Shown here: piece by piece, positions 11,110 through 22,200 of the stretch
How positions within the stretch are numbered: position 1 is the first letter of the stretch
Layout: every line of letters starts with the position of its first letter
Assembly: GCA_024704765.1 (NCBI GenBank)
Contig: JAKMXF010000210.1
Location: forward strand, 372,001-436,000
Reading direction: 5' to 3'
From: Oopsacas minuta
Lineage: Eukaryota > Porifera > Hexactinellida > Lyssacinosida > Leucopsacidae
DNA: 64,000 nucleotides
Program-made: the position numbers and the translations under genes
The notes under the pieces: model-generated
Databases searched by the model: none
What the model saw: only the letters and a program-made list of their open reading frames with translations
What the model was told of the DNA's origin: nothing

Positions 11110-11764
11110 ATGACCAACACAAATGACCTATTATACGAGGTGATAATAATGGGAGAGGGAGGCGTTGGTAAGAGCTCTTTAACTCACAGATTTATGGGAT
11201 ACGAGTTCCTTGAAACTTATGATCCTACGATAGAGGGAACATTCCGTGCAGAGTCAGAAGTTGACGGTGTAACTGTAGAAGTGGAAATCACTGATACAGC
11301 TGGTCAGGATTCATTCAGAGATATCATCAGCACGTACTACAGTCGAAGGGGTGCTGGTTACATGCTTGTGTTCTCTCTTACAGCTAGAGATTCATTCTTT
11401 GCTCTACAGGTAATGAATAGTATTTAATATTTATCGATATTATTGATATTATGGTTATATGCTATAGAATAGAATATATGAGGAGTTAATGGATACGAAG
11501 AGATCTCTCTCTGGTCAACAACATGAACGTGTACCCATTGTGCTGATAGGTAACAAGTCTGATTTACCTTCTAATAGAGAGGTACAATTGACAGAGGGTC
11601 AAGCTCAAGGGAGAGAATGGAGTTGTAACTACTTTGAAACCTCAGCGAAATTCAATGAGAATGTACGAGAATCATTTGTGACTCTAATTCGTGAGATGAA
11701 TATAGCTCGTCAATCAGAGAAGAAAACTCTTTCGAAAGAGAAAGGTTGTTGCACGCTGTTGTAA
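11110..11764 (+). CDS. Ras-like small GTPase 2
   Basis: Two exons, 11110-11409 and 11468-11764, 198 aa. G boxes: GEGGVGKSS, switch I YDPTIEGTF, DTAGQDSF with catalytic Gln, NKSD and ETSAK. It ends KGCCTLL, a CAAX box (CTLL) with an extra Cys that suggests geranylgeranylation and possibly palmitoylation. The intron falls after RDSFFALQ, aligned exactly with the intron after RDSFLSLT in the upstream Ras gene, so the pair looks like a tandem duplication. Divergence in the effector loop (HPTVED versus DPTIEG) implies different effectors. Confidence 0.88.
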
Positions 11765-11768
11765 GAGG

Positions 11769-11808
11769 TTGTTTATTTGTTTGTTTGTTTGTTTGTTTAT
11801 TAACAGCT
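11769..11808 (+). repeat. Short (TTTG)n / GT-rich microsatellite
   Basis: About six tandem TTTG units immediately after the stop codon of the second Ras-like gene, in its 3' UTR. Confidence 0.8.
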
Positions 11809-12133
11809 TTCATATTTTATATATTTTAGGTATTATTTTTGAACTTTTTATAAATATTTTACCGACATTTCCTCATAATAGTACAGATGATTCTGGTACT
11901 AAGTACCCCTTGGGTGTAGCAATATTAAAATATACAGGAATATATGAGAACCGTAATCCAGAGGATGGTGCCTATTTCCAGCATCCATTGTATTATGTAA
12001 TTATCTTGTTTTGTTAACATAGCTTTTATATTCCACAAGATTCTATTCATAATACAATAATACACTATTCTTCTATTCAATCTGGCCTCTACTCTAAAAC
12101 ATTCACCATTACCACCATATCTACTAACAATTC

Positions 12134-12764
12134 ATGGCCCCAGAATTTGCAGGAACTGCAAAATAACTCTTTACAAATATCGGTGCAGGCACCCAGCAAC
12201 TCGGTTCCCACCGAAGAAGTACCCCTCGTCCCTCTCTCTAAATCCGGTGCACACGCTTCTCCACTTATCGGACCCTCTTTGCTGTCCCAAACCTTCTCCG
12301 ATCTCACAAATAACATATCCTCCTGTGAAATTATCAGATTCATACCTCCAGATCCTAAACATGCATGTGACCCTCCAGTCAAGCCCCTCCTCCTGGACCC
12401 CTCAGAAATACAACACCTCTCTTCTTCTGAGACACCCGGTACAGAAGGGACTGTTTTCCTCTTGACAGAGAAGAGAGCATTCCTTTTCTTCTCCTGCCAA
12501 AAGGATCTCCTCTCTCTTCGAAAAGAGAACCTGGTCGCCCTTTGTGACTTTATTGAGATACGACTTGAAGTCACAGAGCTATTCACTCTCCTCCCTCGCT
12601 GCAGTATTTCCTTACCATCTCCATCAGGTCACGAGGATTTACTCCAGTCAATGCGAACTCTTAGATTGCTGGGATTTGATTTGATAGCTCCTAACTCTAA
12701 GGCGTGGCCTAGCGCCTATCTTTCTCCTGAAACCTATTCCTGTCTTGTTTATATGTTAGAATAA
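12134..12764 (+). CDS. OAZ: Ornithine decarboxylase antizyme, probably needing a +1 frameshift
   Basis: The frame ending at 12764 matches the antizyme C-terminal domain: a TVFLLTEKRAFLFF strand pair, an acidic helix region (LVALCDFIEIRL), then LLQSMRTLRLLGFDLIAP and a final YSCLVYMLE like the family's MAYTFE end. Antizymes bind and inhibit ornithine decarboxylase and send it to the 26S proteasome, limiting polyamines. This frame is open from 12018 but has no ATG before about 12649, as expected when a short ORF1 supplies the start and a +1 shift enters ORF2. The ATG at 12134 opens a ten-codon ORF (MAPEFAGTAK, stop TAA 12164-12166) in the correct -1 relation, so a +1 shift there enters ORF2. 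No canonical TCC-TGA site is visible, so ORF1 may instead lie on an upstream exon. Product about 200 aa. Confidence 0.65.
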
Positions 12765-13024
12765 CACTTCACATTTATTGCGATGTACAAATCAGCTTTT
12801 GATACGCAATTACTCATTGACCAAGTCAGTTATGAACGGTTGTATATTATTAATGCATGCTACACTTTTTCGGCTGCTATTTATGTTCTGAGTATTTGCT
12901 AATGAGTATGCTAATATTATCTTTAGATTACGGCTTCTTTGCTAAATTTATACTGATTTATTGCTAGTTTTTCAATAATCAATCATTTTATTGGATAGTT
13001 TCAACTGATTACATTTGTGGAGGA

Positions 13025-13780
13025 ATGGGCGAAGATTTGAAAATCCATGACCAGAAAGTGATCGAGTTCCGTGCACAGTATCTTGTCGCTGCAGAAGAAA
13101 CATTACGTACAGAATTCCCATTAAAGGTTGTAGAATTGACAGAGATGCTTAGCTCAGAACTTTTCAGTGAAGCTACCCTTAATCGTGTCAAACTAGGAAC
13201 AACCTTCTCTCCTACTTGTTGTCAAGAAGATGGGAAAGATGGACATTGCGTAGAGGCTCGTGTGCGGACTAAGAAAAGAAAAGTAGAGGACAGTGATAAC
13301 TCAAATGAATCAGATCCTCCTACCGATAACTGTGGTGTAATACAAACTAATAGCGAGCTGCAACGCATATCATCTATTGTAAAGCCTCACATCCTATCTC
13401 TTATACTTCATCTTAACACGCTAAAACTGTGGATAGAACTACTCATCCCTCGTATTGAAGACGGTAATAATTTCGGTGTCAGTGTACAAGAAGAAGCATT
13501 GAGTGAGATATCACGCTCAGAGACAGAAGCTTCCAGCTTACTTGACAGTCTATCTCGTTATTATCTGAGTAGAGGCAAGATTGCTTCTAAGTGCATCAAA
13601 TACCCAGGGCTTCAAGACTATAGAATAGCTCTAGGAGAGATGGATGAGAAGAAGTTCTACTCCCTGAAGATAGTTGTATCAGAACTACGTAACCTATACA
13701 CTACTATTTACGATATATTACTCAAGAACCTGGAGAAAATAAAAACTCCTAGAAACAGTAATACTAGCTCTATGTACTAA
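13025..13780 (+). CDS. PSME3: Proteasome activator PA28-gamma (REG-gamma)
   Basis: Single exon, 251 aa, against about 254 aa in human PSME3. The diagnostic segment LLIPRIEDGNNFGVSVQEE is nearly identical to the family and covers the activation loop. It is followed by DSLSRYYLSRGKIASKCIKYP and the C-terminal SELRNLYTTIYDILLKNLEKIK helix. The C-terminus ends SSMY, like the ETLY-type tail that docks into alpha-subunit pockets of the 20S proteasome. A KKRKVED motif around residue 80 in the variable loop is a likely nuclear localisation signal, as in the gamma form. It forms a heptameric cap for ubiquitin-independent degradation in the nucleus. It lies directly downstream of the antizyme gene; antizyme also acts in ubiquitin-independent proteasomal degradation, but the adjacency may be coincidence. 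Confidence 0.93.
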   Translation: MGEDLKIHDQKVIEFRAQYLVAAEETLRTEFPLKVVELTEMLSSELFSEATLNRVKLGTTFSPTCCQEDGKDGHCVEARVRTKKRKVEDSDNSNESDPPTDNCGVIQTNSELQRISSIVKPHILSLILHLNTLKLWIELLIPRIEDGNNFGVSVQEEALSEISRSETEASSLLDSLSRYYLSRGKIASKCIKYPGLQDYRIALGEMDEKKFYSLKIVVSELRNLYTTIYDILLKNLEKIKTPRNSNTSSMY

Positions 13781-13811
13781 CTACTTCATCATCATTAGTT
13801 ATTTCAGGGGA

Positions 13812-13835
13812 TCGGCTTAGCCACACATAAGCCGA
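13812..13835 (+). other. Stem-loop in the 3' region of PSME3
   Basis: A perfect 8-bp inverted repeat (TCGGCTTA / TAAGCCGA) with an 8-nt loop lies 32 bp after the PSME3 stop codon. It stands out against the AT-rich surroundings. It could be an mRNA 3' UTR element; function unknown. Confidence 0.5.
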
Positions 13836-14078
13836 GATCTGTCTGGCTAATTCGCTTAGTTCAATGACACACAGTTTCTTGTAGGGTTGCAAATGTAACA
13901 ACACTCCTCACATTCTAATTATATTGATTATTGTTACTTTATAGAGTAGAGCAATTATTCTTGTAACTGATTAATTATGTACACTATTTTATCCAGGAGA
14001 TCGTTCTGTAACTACTTTATTATTTAAATATATATATTTCCTTATTGGTGCTATTGAATAATACGTGTTTATGGTAGT

Positions 14079-16016
14079 ATGAGTATATCTGGTGCAGAAG
14101 TATTAGCGTTATCTCTCCATGCTCAAGGCATAGAGTTCATATTCGGTATTGTTGGTATACCTGTTATAGAAGTAGCTACAGCATGTCAACAACAACAAAT
14201 ACATTTCATTTCTATGAGGAATGAACAAGCTGCTTCCTATGCTGCATCAGCTGTTGGTTATCTTACAGACAGCCCTGGGGTGTGTTTGTGTGTGTCAGGA
14301 CCTGGACTAGTGCATTCTCTTGCTGGAATGGCTAATGCTCAAGCTAATGGATGGCCTCTTATAGTTGTAGGTGGTGCAGCTAATACGACGCAAGAAGGAT
14401 GCGGTGCATTCCAAGAGTCTCCACAGGTAACCATAGAATTATACAAATCATTGGCTAGACATAGTTTAATCTTTTCAGGTACAATGGGCAGCTCCATACT
14501 GTAAACTATCTATCCGCCCTTCCTCTATACACACTATCCCCTCATGTATAGAGAGAGCTGTACGTATATCTACATATGGTAGGCCTGGTGTTGTATACAT
14601 AGATCTACCAGGTGATATGATTAACACAGAGTTATCACAAGCTCCGAATATCCCTGTCCACTGTCCCCCTCCTCCTCTATCTACTGCTCCATCCTCTCTT
14701 ATACTCGATTGCTATAAAGAAATATATTCATCTCATAATCCACTAGTAGTAATTGGTATGTTAGCTTAATCTGTTAATTAATACTCATTTATATTTTCTA
14801 TATGTAGGGAAAGGATGTGTTCTTGCCAGAGCAAGCTCAGAGGTTAGAGAATTCATAAATCAAACTCAACTACCATTTCTACCTACACCAATGGGTAAGG
14901 GGGTACTAGAGGACACACACCCTTGCTGTGTCGGTGCTGCTCGCTCTCTCGCTCTCTCATCCTGTGATACCATCGTCTTGTTAGGAGCACGACTAAACTG
15001 GCAGTTGCATTTTGGTCTGCCACCTCGTTTCAACTCCAAGGTACTTATATACTCATTACTTCATATCTATATTAATGAATATTTGTATAGGTAAGAGTAA
15101 TTCAAATTGATATTTGTCCAGAGGAATTACACAGTAATGTACCAGCTACAGTAGCTATTAATGGACATATACGTGGTGTAGTTCCTCAGCTGACTGAGGT
15201 ATTCAGAAAGAATAATTTCGAATATTCTAAGAACTCTAAATGGTGGAGAGATCTCATGGTTAAATGTGAGAAAAACCGCGTTATCAGTGAAGAGCTTTTA
15301 AGCGATCGTTCTATTCCGATGAATTTCTATTGCGCTATGGATACATTATCAAAGTATCTACCAAAAGATAGTATGATAGTTAGCGAGGGAGCTAGCACCA
15401 TGGATATTGGTCGCACCATGTTACCAACACACTATCCTGGACATAGACTAGATGCAGGAACCTACGGGACCATGGGTGTAGGTCTTGGGTTTGCTATAGC
15501 TATTGCTAGTATCAAAAAATTCGGTGGAAACAAATATGATTATTTGAATATTGGTCCAGTAAGTATTTGATTGTTTTTAACATTATTTATGTTTATTTGT
15601 TGTTTATCTTATAGGTTGTTTGTGTTGAGGGAGACAGTGCATTCGGGTTCTCAGGGATGGAGATAGACACGGCAGCTAGGTATCAGTTGCCTATTGTTTG
15701 TCTTATCTTTAATAATTCAGGGATTTCATTTGGAGTTAATATGGATACCTGGGAGCAATGTATTGCTAACGGACCACCAAGCCTTACAATACCACCAGTT
15801 GCTCTCAAACCAGGTACGAGGTATGATATGATAGCGCCTGCTTTTGGCTGTGAAGGGTTCAATGTGAGAACCCCAGAGGATTTAGAGCATGTCCTCAATC
15901 ACTGTTTCTCAGATTACCCAGCTAAGAAACGCCCTGTGTTAGTTAATATTGAGATTAACCCTCAGTCTCAGAGGAAACCACAGGAGCATTTTTGGCTTAC
16001 AAGATCTAAAATATAG
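14079..16016 (+). CDS. HACL1: 2-hydroxyacyl-CoA lyase 1 (peroxisomal, TPP-dependent)
   Basis: Five exons in phase: 14079-14426, 14479-14755, 14808-15040, 15091-15558 and 15615-16016, 575 aa (human about 578). The N-terminal PYR domain has the FGIVGIPV and [17 protein letters not shown] motifs, including the activating Glu. The central domain follows CGAFQESPQ. The C-terminal PP domain carries the thiamine-diphosphate/Mg motif [23 protein letters not shown]...NN and ends [10 protein letters not shown]. The enzyme cleaves 2-hydroxyacyl-CoAs in peroxisomal alpha-oxidation (e.g. phytanic acid). The last three residues, SKI, are a non-canonical PTS1-like signal where human has SNM. An oxalyl-CoA decarboxylase-like activity is possible in the family, but the HACL1 match is much closer. 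Confidence 0.93.
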
Positions 16017-16243
16017 TGATAAGGTACTACACAACTTTGTAAACGAATTTATAATTTTATTATATCGAATGTAATTATTCATTCTACAACAAAATACAGC
16101 AAATGTAAGCATAGGGGAGAAATTAACAAATTATACACGTATCAAGAATACAATTCATCATTTAATTCTTAGCATTACATATATTCATTACGTGAGTGTG
16201 AGCATCTAAATATTGCATTGCTTCTCTTCTCGTACCAGTCCCT

Positions 16244-17907
16244 TCAGAGCCTCAGGTAGTCATTCGAACTAGATGATGATAAACTTAATTACAATATCAT
16301 TTCGATTTCATTATTTATAATACTTTGTAGCAGCTATATTATGATTTGGACATTTAAAAAAGGATATTTTATGATCGAACTTAATGTGTCATTTGAACTG
16401 ATTTTACGTATCTTCATTGGTTTAGCAGTTTATTTGCTGAAAATCATTTATTTTATGAGTGAACTTACCTTTCTATTGGAGAAGTTGAATTCTTTATTGC
16501 CACTGCTTTAGAAGGCGAATCCTCGTAGAGATTGAGTTTTTTGAAGTGAGATTTTGGTGCAATTGAGTCCAATATGTTCATCTGCTTAAGGTGTTTTTCA
16601 AGGTCCTGTGTTAGCTTCTTGATCTCTTTCCTTTCTCCATCAATAATCTTATCATCTATAACTTCGTTAGGTAAACATGTGTCATCTTTATGCAGACTCT
16701 TTGGTCTGCTTTTAATTGGAGGAGGCCCTCTTAAACTATTTGTCCGATCCTTTTGGTTTTTAACTAACCTCGTTGGCTTGCGGGCTTCCTCGACATCCAC
16801 TCCTGGATATTCTCTGCGCATAGGCTTCGGCTTTGGAGCAGGAGGTTGCGGGGAAGATTTCTGTTTTTGAACCCTCTGAGGAGTGGAATTAATATTCGTT
16901 TGTTCATTTGGAATTGTTTCCTGTTTCTGTATTATAGGAGAAGTAGCCCTTGGAAAATCCTCGCCAATTTGAGGTATCGTATTCGTTGGCTTCTTTGTAG
17001 TATTTGCGAATGGTGCAATAATTTCATGTACAGGATAGAATATATTCTGTGGACTGGTACGATTCATGGAATCGCTTGTGTTCAAGATTTTCTCATCATT
17101 TGATCTTTTATCTTTTGGAGGAATTTTACATTTCTCCGATGTTTTAATTTCATTTTTTCTATCATTTATCAGATCCGCTGTTACGTTAAACTTTGGGATA
17201 AAGTCGTATCCACTAAAATTCTTTGCTTTTTCATTTCGAGTACCAGAGCATGACTGTCCTCTACGTTTTAGCGATTCTACTCTTTTGGGAGCTTTAGGGA
17301 TCATGCTATGAAACTCTTTCCTTAAAATGCCATGTGTATGCGAGTGTACAGCCTTGTTGGTTATAGTCTTTCTGATAGGCGGTATGATAATATCTGAGAA
17401 CTCGTAACAATATGTAGAGGAATTTTCCATGTCTATATAATCTTCCTCTGGTTCCATCGGTTGAGGTTCTGCTTCTTGAGCTTTTTTTGATGTAACATAG
17501 AAGGGTATTCTGGTGAGTGATAATGGGAAAGAAACTATATTTGGTTTTAATTCGTCTAAATCGATATAATATCCTTCCTCATTTTGCTTTGGAGGTTGAT
17601 TATTATCCGATGAGAGATTCTGCTGGGTCGATGGAATCGGAGTAGTTGGCATGGAGTTGAGGCTCTCGTTGTAATTGTAATTATCATTGTAATTCATTTG
17701 TTGTCCTCCTTTGAAGTGTTTCGATTTCTTTGGAAATATTGAAAATGTGTTGGATTTTGTTGGAGGGTTTGCAATGGATTTTTCTTTTTCGACCTGAGCC
17801 CTAGTATCTGGTACTATACATTCATTTTTTGAGAATCTATCCTCTAGCCCAGTAGGTAGGATTATGTAATTCCTATCAACGTTTTCATACACTTTATCTT
17901 CTGATTT
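16244..17907 (-). CDS. Tyrosine/proline-rich docking-type protein (5' incomplete)
   Basis: A large minus-strand exon, 17907-16469 (about 479 codons), has no ATG at its start and begins after an ATAG acceptor, so one or more 5' exons lie beyond 17907. A donor (AG|GTAAGT) at 16468 can join a short last exon, 16268-16244, ending SSNDYLRL. The protein is disordered but has phosphotyrosine-type motifs: YENV (GRB2-type YxN), GYYIDLDE, DYIDM (PI3K-type YxxM) and NDYLRL. It also has a proline-rich segment PQPPAPKPKPMRR, a probable SH3 ligand. A KKLTQDLEKHLKQMNIL helix lies near the end. This suggests a receptor-tyrosine-kinase docking protein of the GAB/IRS/GAREM style, with the membrane domain possibly on the missing exons. 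A possible upstream exon lies at about 18030-18145 (minus, EFIEKRMKPFAKLAHKRIEV). No family name is supported. Confidence 0.6.
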
Positions 17908-19259
17908 CTATAATAAAATTAGTGATTAATTATCAGCTACAACTCTCTACAGGTAACATTATCAAATAAGTAGTACGTAGCAAGGATATGGTATAACATG
18001 TTTATAGCATTTTTAAGCTAAGACATCTTTTCAACAAACGGGCCAAAATATACAACTTCTATACGCTTGTGGGCCAGTTTGGCGAATGGTTTCATTCGTT
18101 TCTCAATGAATTCTGAATTTACTTCTGAAACAATTTTGGATTATATTTGTCTATGCATTGTAAATAGAATAATTTATGGGAGTGCCAAGGACCAGATAAT
18201 TATCCTTGCAGGTGAGATTCCTGTTGAATATCATAAAATTGTAATATTTAAAATTACTAACCTTGGACATAATAAAGATGTTGTTTGTGTCAAGTAGCTT
18301 TTAGTTGTGATGTTTTGTAAGATTATTTGTATATTTCAGTATTTATAGTTCTGACTGGTCTGGTGATTTTACTGGATAGTGTATATCTCGAATTTATAAT
18401 ATACTAATGTATGTAGCTGAGCATATCTCAAATATTATGTTTCATAGCAACTTAATCTCATGGGAGCAGTTGAAAGTCCACTTTGTTAAATAATTCAATA
18501 AATAATTATCTCTAATTTATCCTCTGGTTCTTTGGCTTGCAAGCATGAAATATTAGGTTTTTATTACCAAACTTTGATTTAAGATAATTCCCTAGGGTTT
18601 TCGTATAATGCATTTATCAAATAACATTATTTCGTGCCCACGCAAAACCGTTAATGATCATATTGTAATCGAAAATTCTTTTATTATCAGATGTCATATG
18701 TTTACCTCATACATGAGTAGTATATTATACTGTCATTATTATGTCTCATGTAGCTTATCCCTATGATCAATTCATGAAGTAATTACAGACAAAATATTTG
18801 TAATAACAAGAAATATTTCCCTAAATAGCATAGCAGTTATTGAGATCAACATCCTCATTTTATTATTACCTATTCTGTACGAGTTAGTGATGCCCTTTGG
18901 TTGTACAGTTGCGAAATTCTAAAATATATTCTCATAATTTGGTCAATGAGATGGTTAGGTTTTCCATTATACATTTAGCACAAGCATTTTCTAATTTGGC
19001 TATAATACTTACTATTGAGTCAGCTGGTATATTACAATTTCTGTATATAATCTCCATGTCTCCAAATTCGATTTATTTAATTGGGTTACTTTGATTTCAT
19101 TTTGGTTATGATTTTAACATATTCAGACTAATTCACAACAATTTTCAAAGAAAAATATTTATCTTACAAATTAACCAAATAAATACAGAATTATGTCTTC
19201 GTAAACATTAATTTTTTCTTCTGATTTATTCAACAAATTATAAGACAGTTCAGTAATTT
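17908..19259. other. Intergenic region with unresolved 5' exons of the minus-strand gene
   Basis: About 1.35 kb. On the minus strand an open stretch around 18030-18145 follows a TTTCAG acceptor and has a GTATAT donor in the right phase for the docking gene. A second candidate exon end (CCAAG|GTTAGT) is near 18265. Neither is firm. The plus-strand ORFs here (18067-18297, 18897-19094) look random. The rest is AT-rich and includes the ZNF598 promoter. Confidence 0.4.
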
Positions 19260-22200
19260 ATGATGAATCGTAACTATAACCGTGAGCCATATTATGAAGA
19301 AGACACAGCTCATACCAACCCACAAAGAGAGGGGCGTCCATTCAGAGAGTCACAAGCGTATAGACCATATCACCCTGAGCCAAATCGTGAACTTTCTGAT
19401 GAGCTTTATTCTTTCTACAGACAACCACCACACGAGTTCTACCCTAATCCCACCAGACCCTATCATGGTTATAATCACTCATCTCCTAACCCTGCTTATC
19501 ATGGAACGTATTATGCAAGAGAAAGTTCAAGATATCAAGATTACTATCAGTCAGGGTATAGAAATGATTCTCATAGACCATACAGAGACTCTAACCAACG
19601 CGATCGTGATTATAATAGATACGATAGGAGGCCATATATTAGAGAAAATCCATATAACCCACTACATGAGAGACTTCAAAATAGAAATAGATTCCCTTCA
19701 CATCGTGATAATAATCATAATTATGATAACAGAGATCATGATGAGCATGAACCTGAACACTCTCCTAGCTTTAACAAAGAATCAATAGATAGGCAAACCT
19801 CAGATTCATTCTATCGCAATTGGAGACAGACTACTAAACCCAGATCTAGATGCTCTTCAACATCTAGTAAAGATGATAGCATTAGATCAAAGGATGAGTG
19901 TGTTATCTGTTATGGAACTGTTAAGATTCTTGCTCTCACACCTTGTGAGCATTCCTATTGCTATCTTTGTTGTGCACGTCTCCAGATATTGTGTGAGGAC
20001 AATCATTGTCCAATTTGTCGTACCCCATTTGAAAATCGTCCAGTTCTCCTATTCCAGTTTAATACTCCTAACCCTGTGTACAATGAATTAATCACGAATT
20101 CACGTGCTATAGATAACCATAAGATATCATTAGTTCGTCCTCTCAACAGGGGAATTATAGATGATTTGTTTGAGCTGAAATGTCCAATAAAAGATTGTCC
20201 TTATATACCTCCTCGTAACAACATGTTTCCATTGGAGAAACATCTTAAAACTGAGCATGAGCAGAACTACTGTCACGAGTGTATGTACGGATTGAAATTA
20301 TTCTTCTTTGAAATGAGATTATATTCAAAGGACGAATTGAACAGACATAAAGATGGTAAGGGGGACCCTCAGTTAGATCCTCCTGGACATCAAGGTCACC
20401 CTATGTGTAAGTTCTGTAGGAAAAGGTTTTTGGACGATTCTATCTTATACGAGCATCTACATCAGGTAAGTTTGTGCTCATTGCTATAGTACAAATAATA
20501 TTGTTTTTGTTTATGTATAGAATCATTTCTGGTGTTATATTTGTGAGAGAAATGATGCACACGTGTATTATAAGAGCCCACAAGAACTCAGGTTACATTT
20601 CAAGCAAGAACATTTCCTCTGTGAGAGAGGGGACTGTAAGCAGGAAATATACACATCTACGTTTGCTAGTGAGATTGATTTTAAAGCACATATATCTTCT
20701 GTTCATGCAGCTGATCTTAAAAAGAGTGAAGCTAAACATTTGCGAAGAGTTGATATAGAATTTCACTACGCTTCATCTAATTCGGACCAAGGATATCGTC
20801 AAAGAAAACAATGGAGAGATAGGAGGCCTGAACCAAACAATGAATCTGATAGATTGAGTGATAATGAGGATAATAAACATATTGAAATGAATTTAGAAAC
20901 TCAGGAGAGTGAATTTATATTTGAGAATTCACATCAAGATGTATCCAATGAATCTTTATCCATAAATAATTCGATAAATATTAAAAGCAATGATACACAA
21001 CATGAACCAAATATACGTGATACCAATCCTGAATATGATAATGAGCCAATGAAGTCTCCAGAAGATATTCCTAGTGATTGGCCTCAAATCTCTGAAGCAA
21101 AACCTCAGTCTGTAAACATAACCAATTCACATACTAACACTAACGAGCTTAGAAAACAAGGAGATAGAAATAATCCCATTTCCTATAGCCAATCTCTTGG
21201 CATTTCTAAACAGTTTAAAAATACTAAACAACGAAAGCAACAAAAGCAATCTCTCCCTGCTTCACAGCCAAATAAACCTGTTCCTTTTCATTATTCAGAC
21301 GCAGTTAAACCTGATCCTGTGAAATCTCACAAAAACCAGTCTCTATCTCAAATACACAAGCAGTCTCTCCTTACTCATCCTCCTGGTCTAGAAACTAAAC
21401 TCCCTCCTTCTAATTATTCAGATGGACTTAAGCCTGATTCTTTTATAGGTAATAAAAAACAGTCTCAATTACAAAAGCAATCTCTCCCTGTTAATCCTCC
21501 TTCACAGCCAAATAAACCCGTTCCTTTTCATTATCCAGACGCAGTTAAGCCTGATTCTGTAAAATCTCATAAAAACCAATCTCTCTTTAATGATCCCCCT
21601 GGTCTAGAAACTAAACAACCTTCTTCATCTCAATTTTCAGACGCACTTAAGCCTGATTCCGTAAGAACTCATAAAAACCAATCTCGATATCAATTACAAA
21701 AGCAGTCTCTCCCTATTAATCCTTCTTCACAGCAATCTAAACCTTCTCATTATTCAGACGCAGTTAAGCCTGATTCTATAAAAACACATAAAAACCAATC
21801 TCAGTCTCAATTACACAAGCAATCTCTCTTTATTGATCCCCCTGGCCTAGAAACTAAACAACCTCCTTCATCTCAATTTTCAGACGCACTTAAGCCCGAT
21901 TCCGTAAAGACATATAGAAACCAGTCTGAATTACAGGAGCATTCCTTGCCTATTGATCCTCCTTGTTTAGAAGCTAAAGCTCCATCTCATTATTCAGATG
22001 CACTTAAGCCTGATTCTGTAAAGACATTGACAAATCAATCGCAACACCAAGAACCTATCTCTGAGGTTAGCAGTGCTATTCCAAAGACTTATGAAGATGT
22101 ATTTCCTGCTCTCTCTGGGAATAAGAATCCAGTTCCTATACAAGCTGAAAAACAACCCGCCTCTGTATGTCACCAAACAAAGAACAAGAAAGCTAATAAA

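Noticed and set aside
11769-12017. 82-codon ORF after the second Ras gene
   Set aside because: Begins in the TTTG microsatellite. The last 40 codons look mildly coding-like and might belong to an antizyme 5' exon, but no firm junction was found.
12247-12465. 72-codon ORF overlapping the antizyme frame, ending TTT TCC TCT TGA
   Set aside because: It resembles an ORF1 ending, but its frame would need a -1 or +2 shift to enter the antizyme frame, unlike the known +1 mechanism. It also starts with GTG.
18897-19094. 65-codon ORF upstream of ZNF598
   Set aside because: Ile/Leu-rich random frame in AT-rich DNA, no support.
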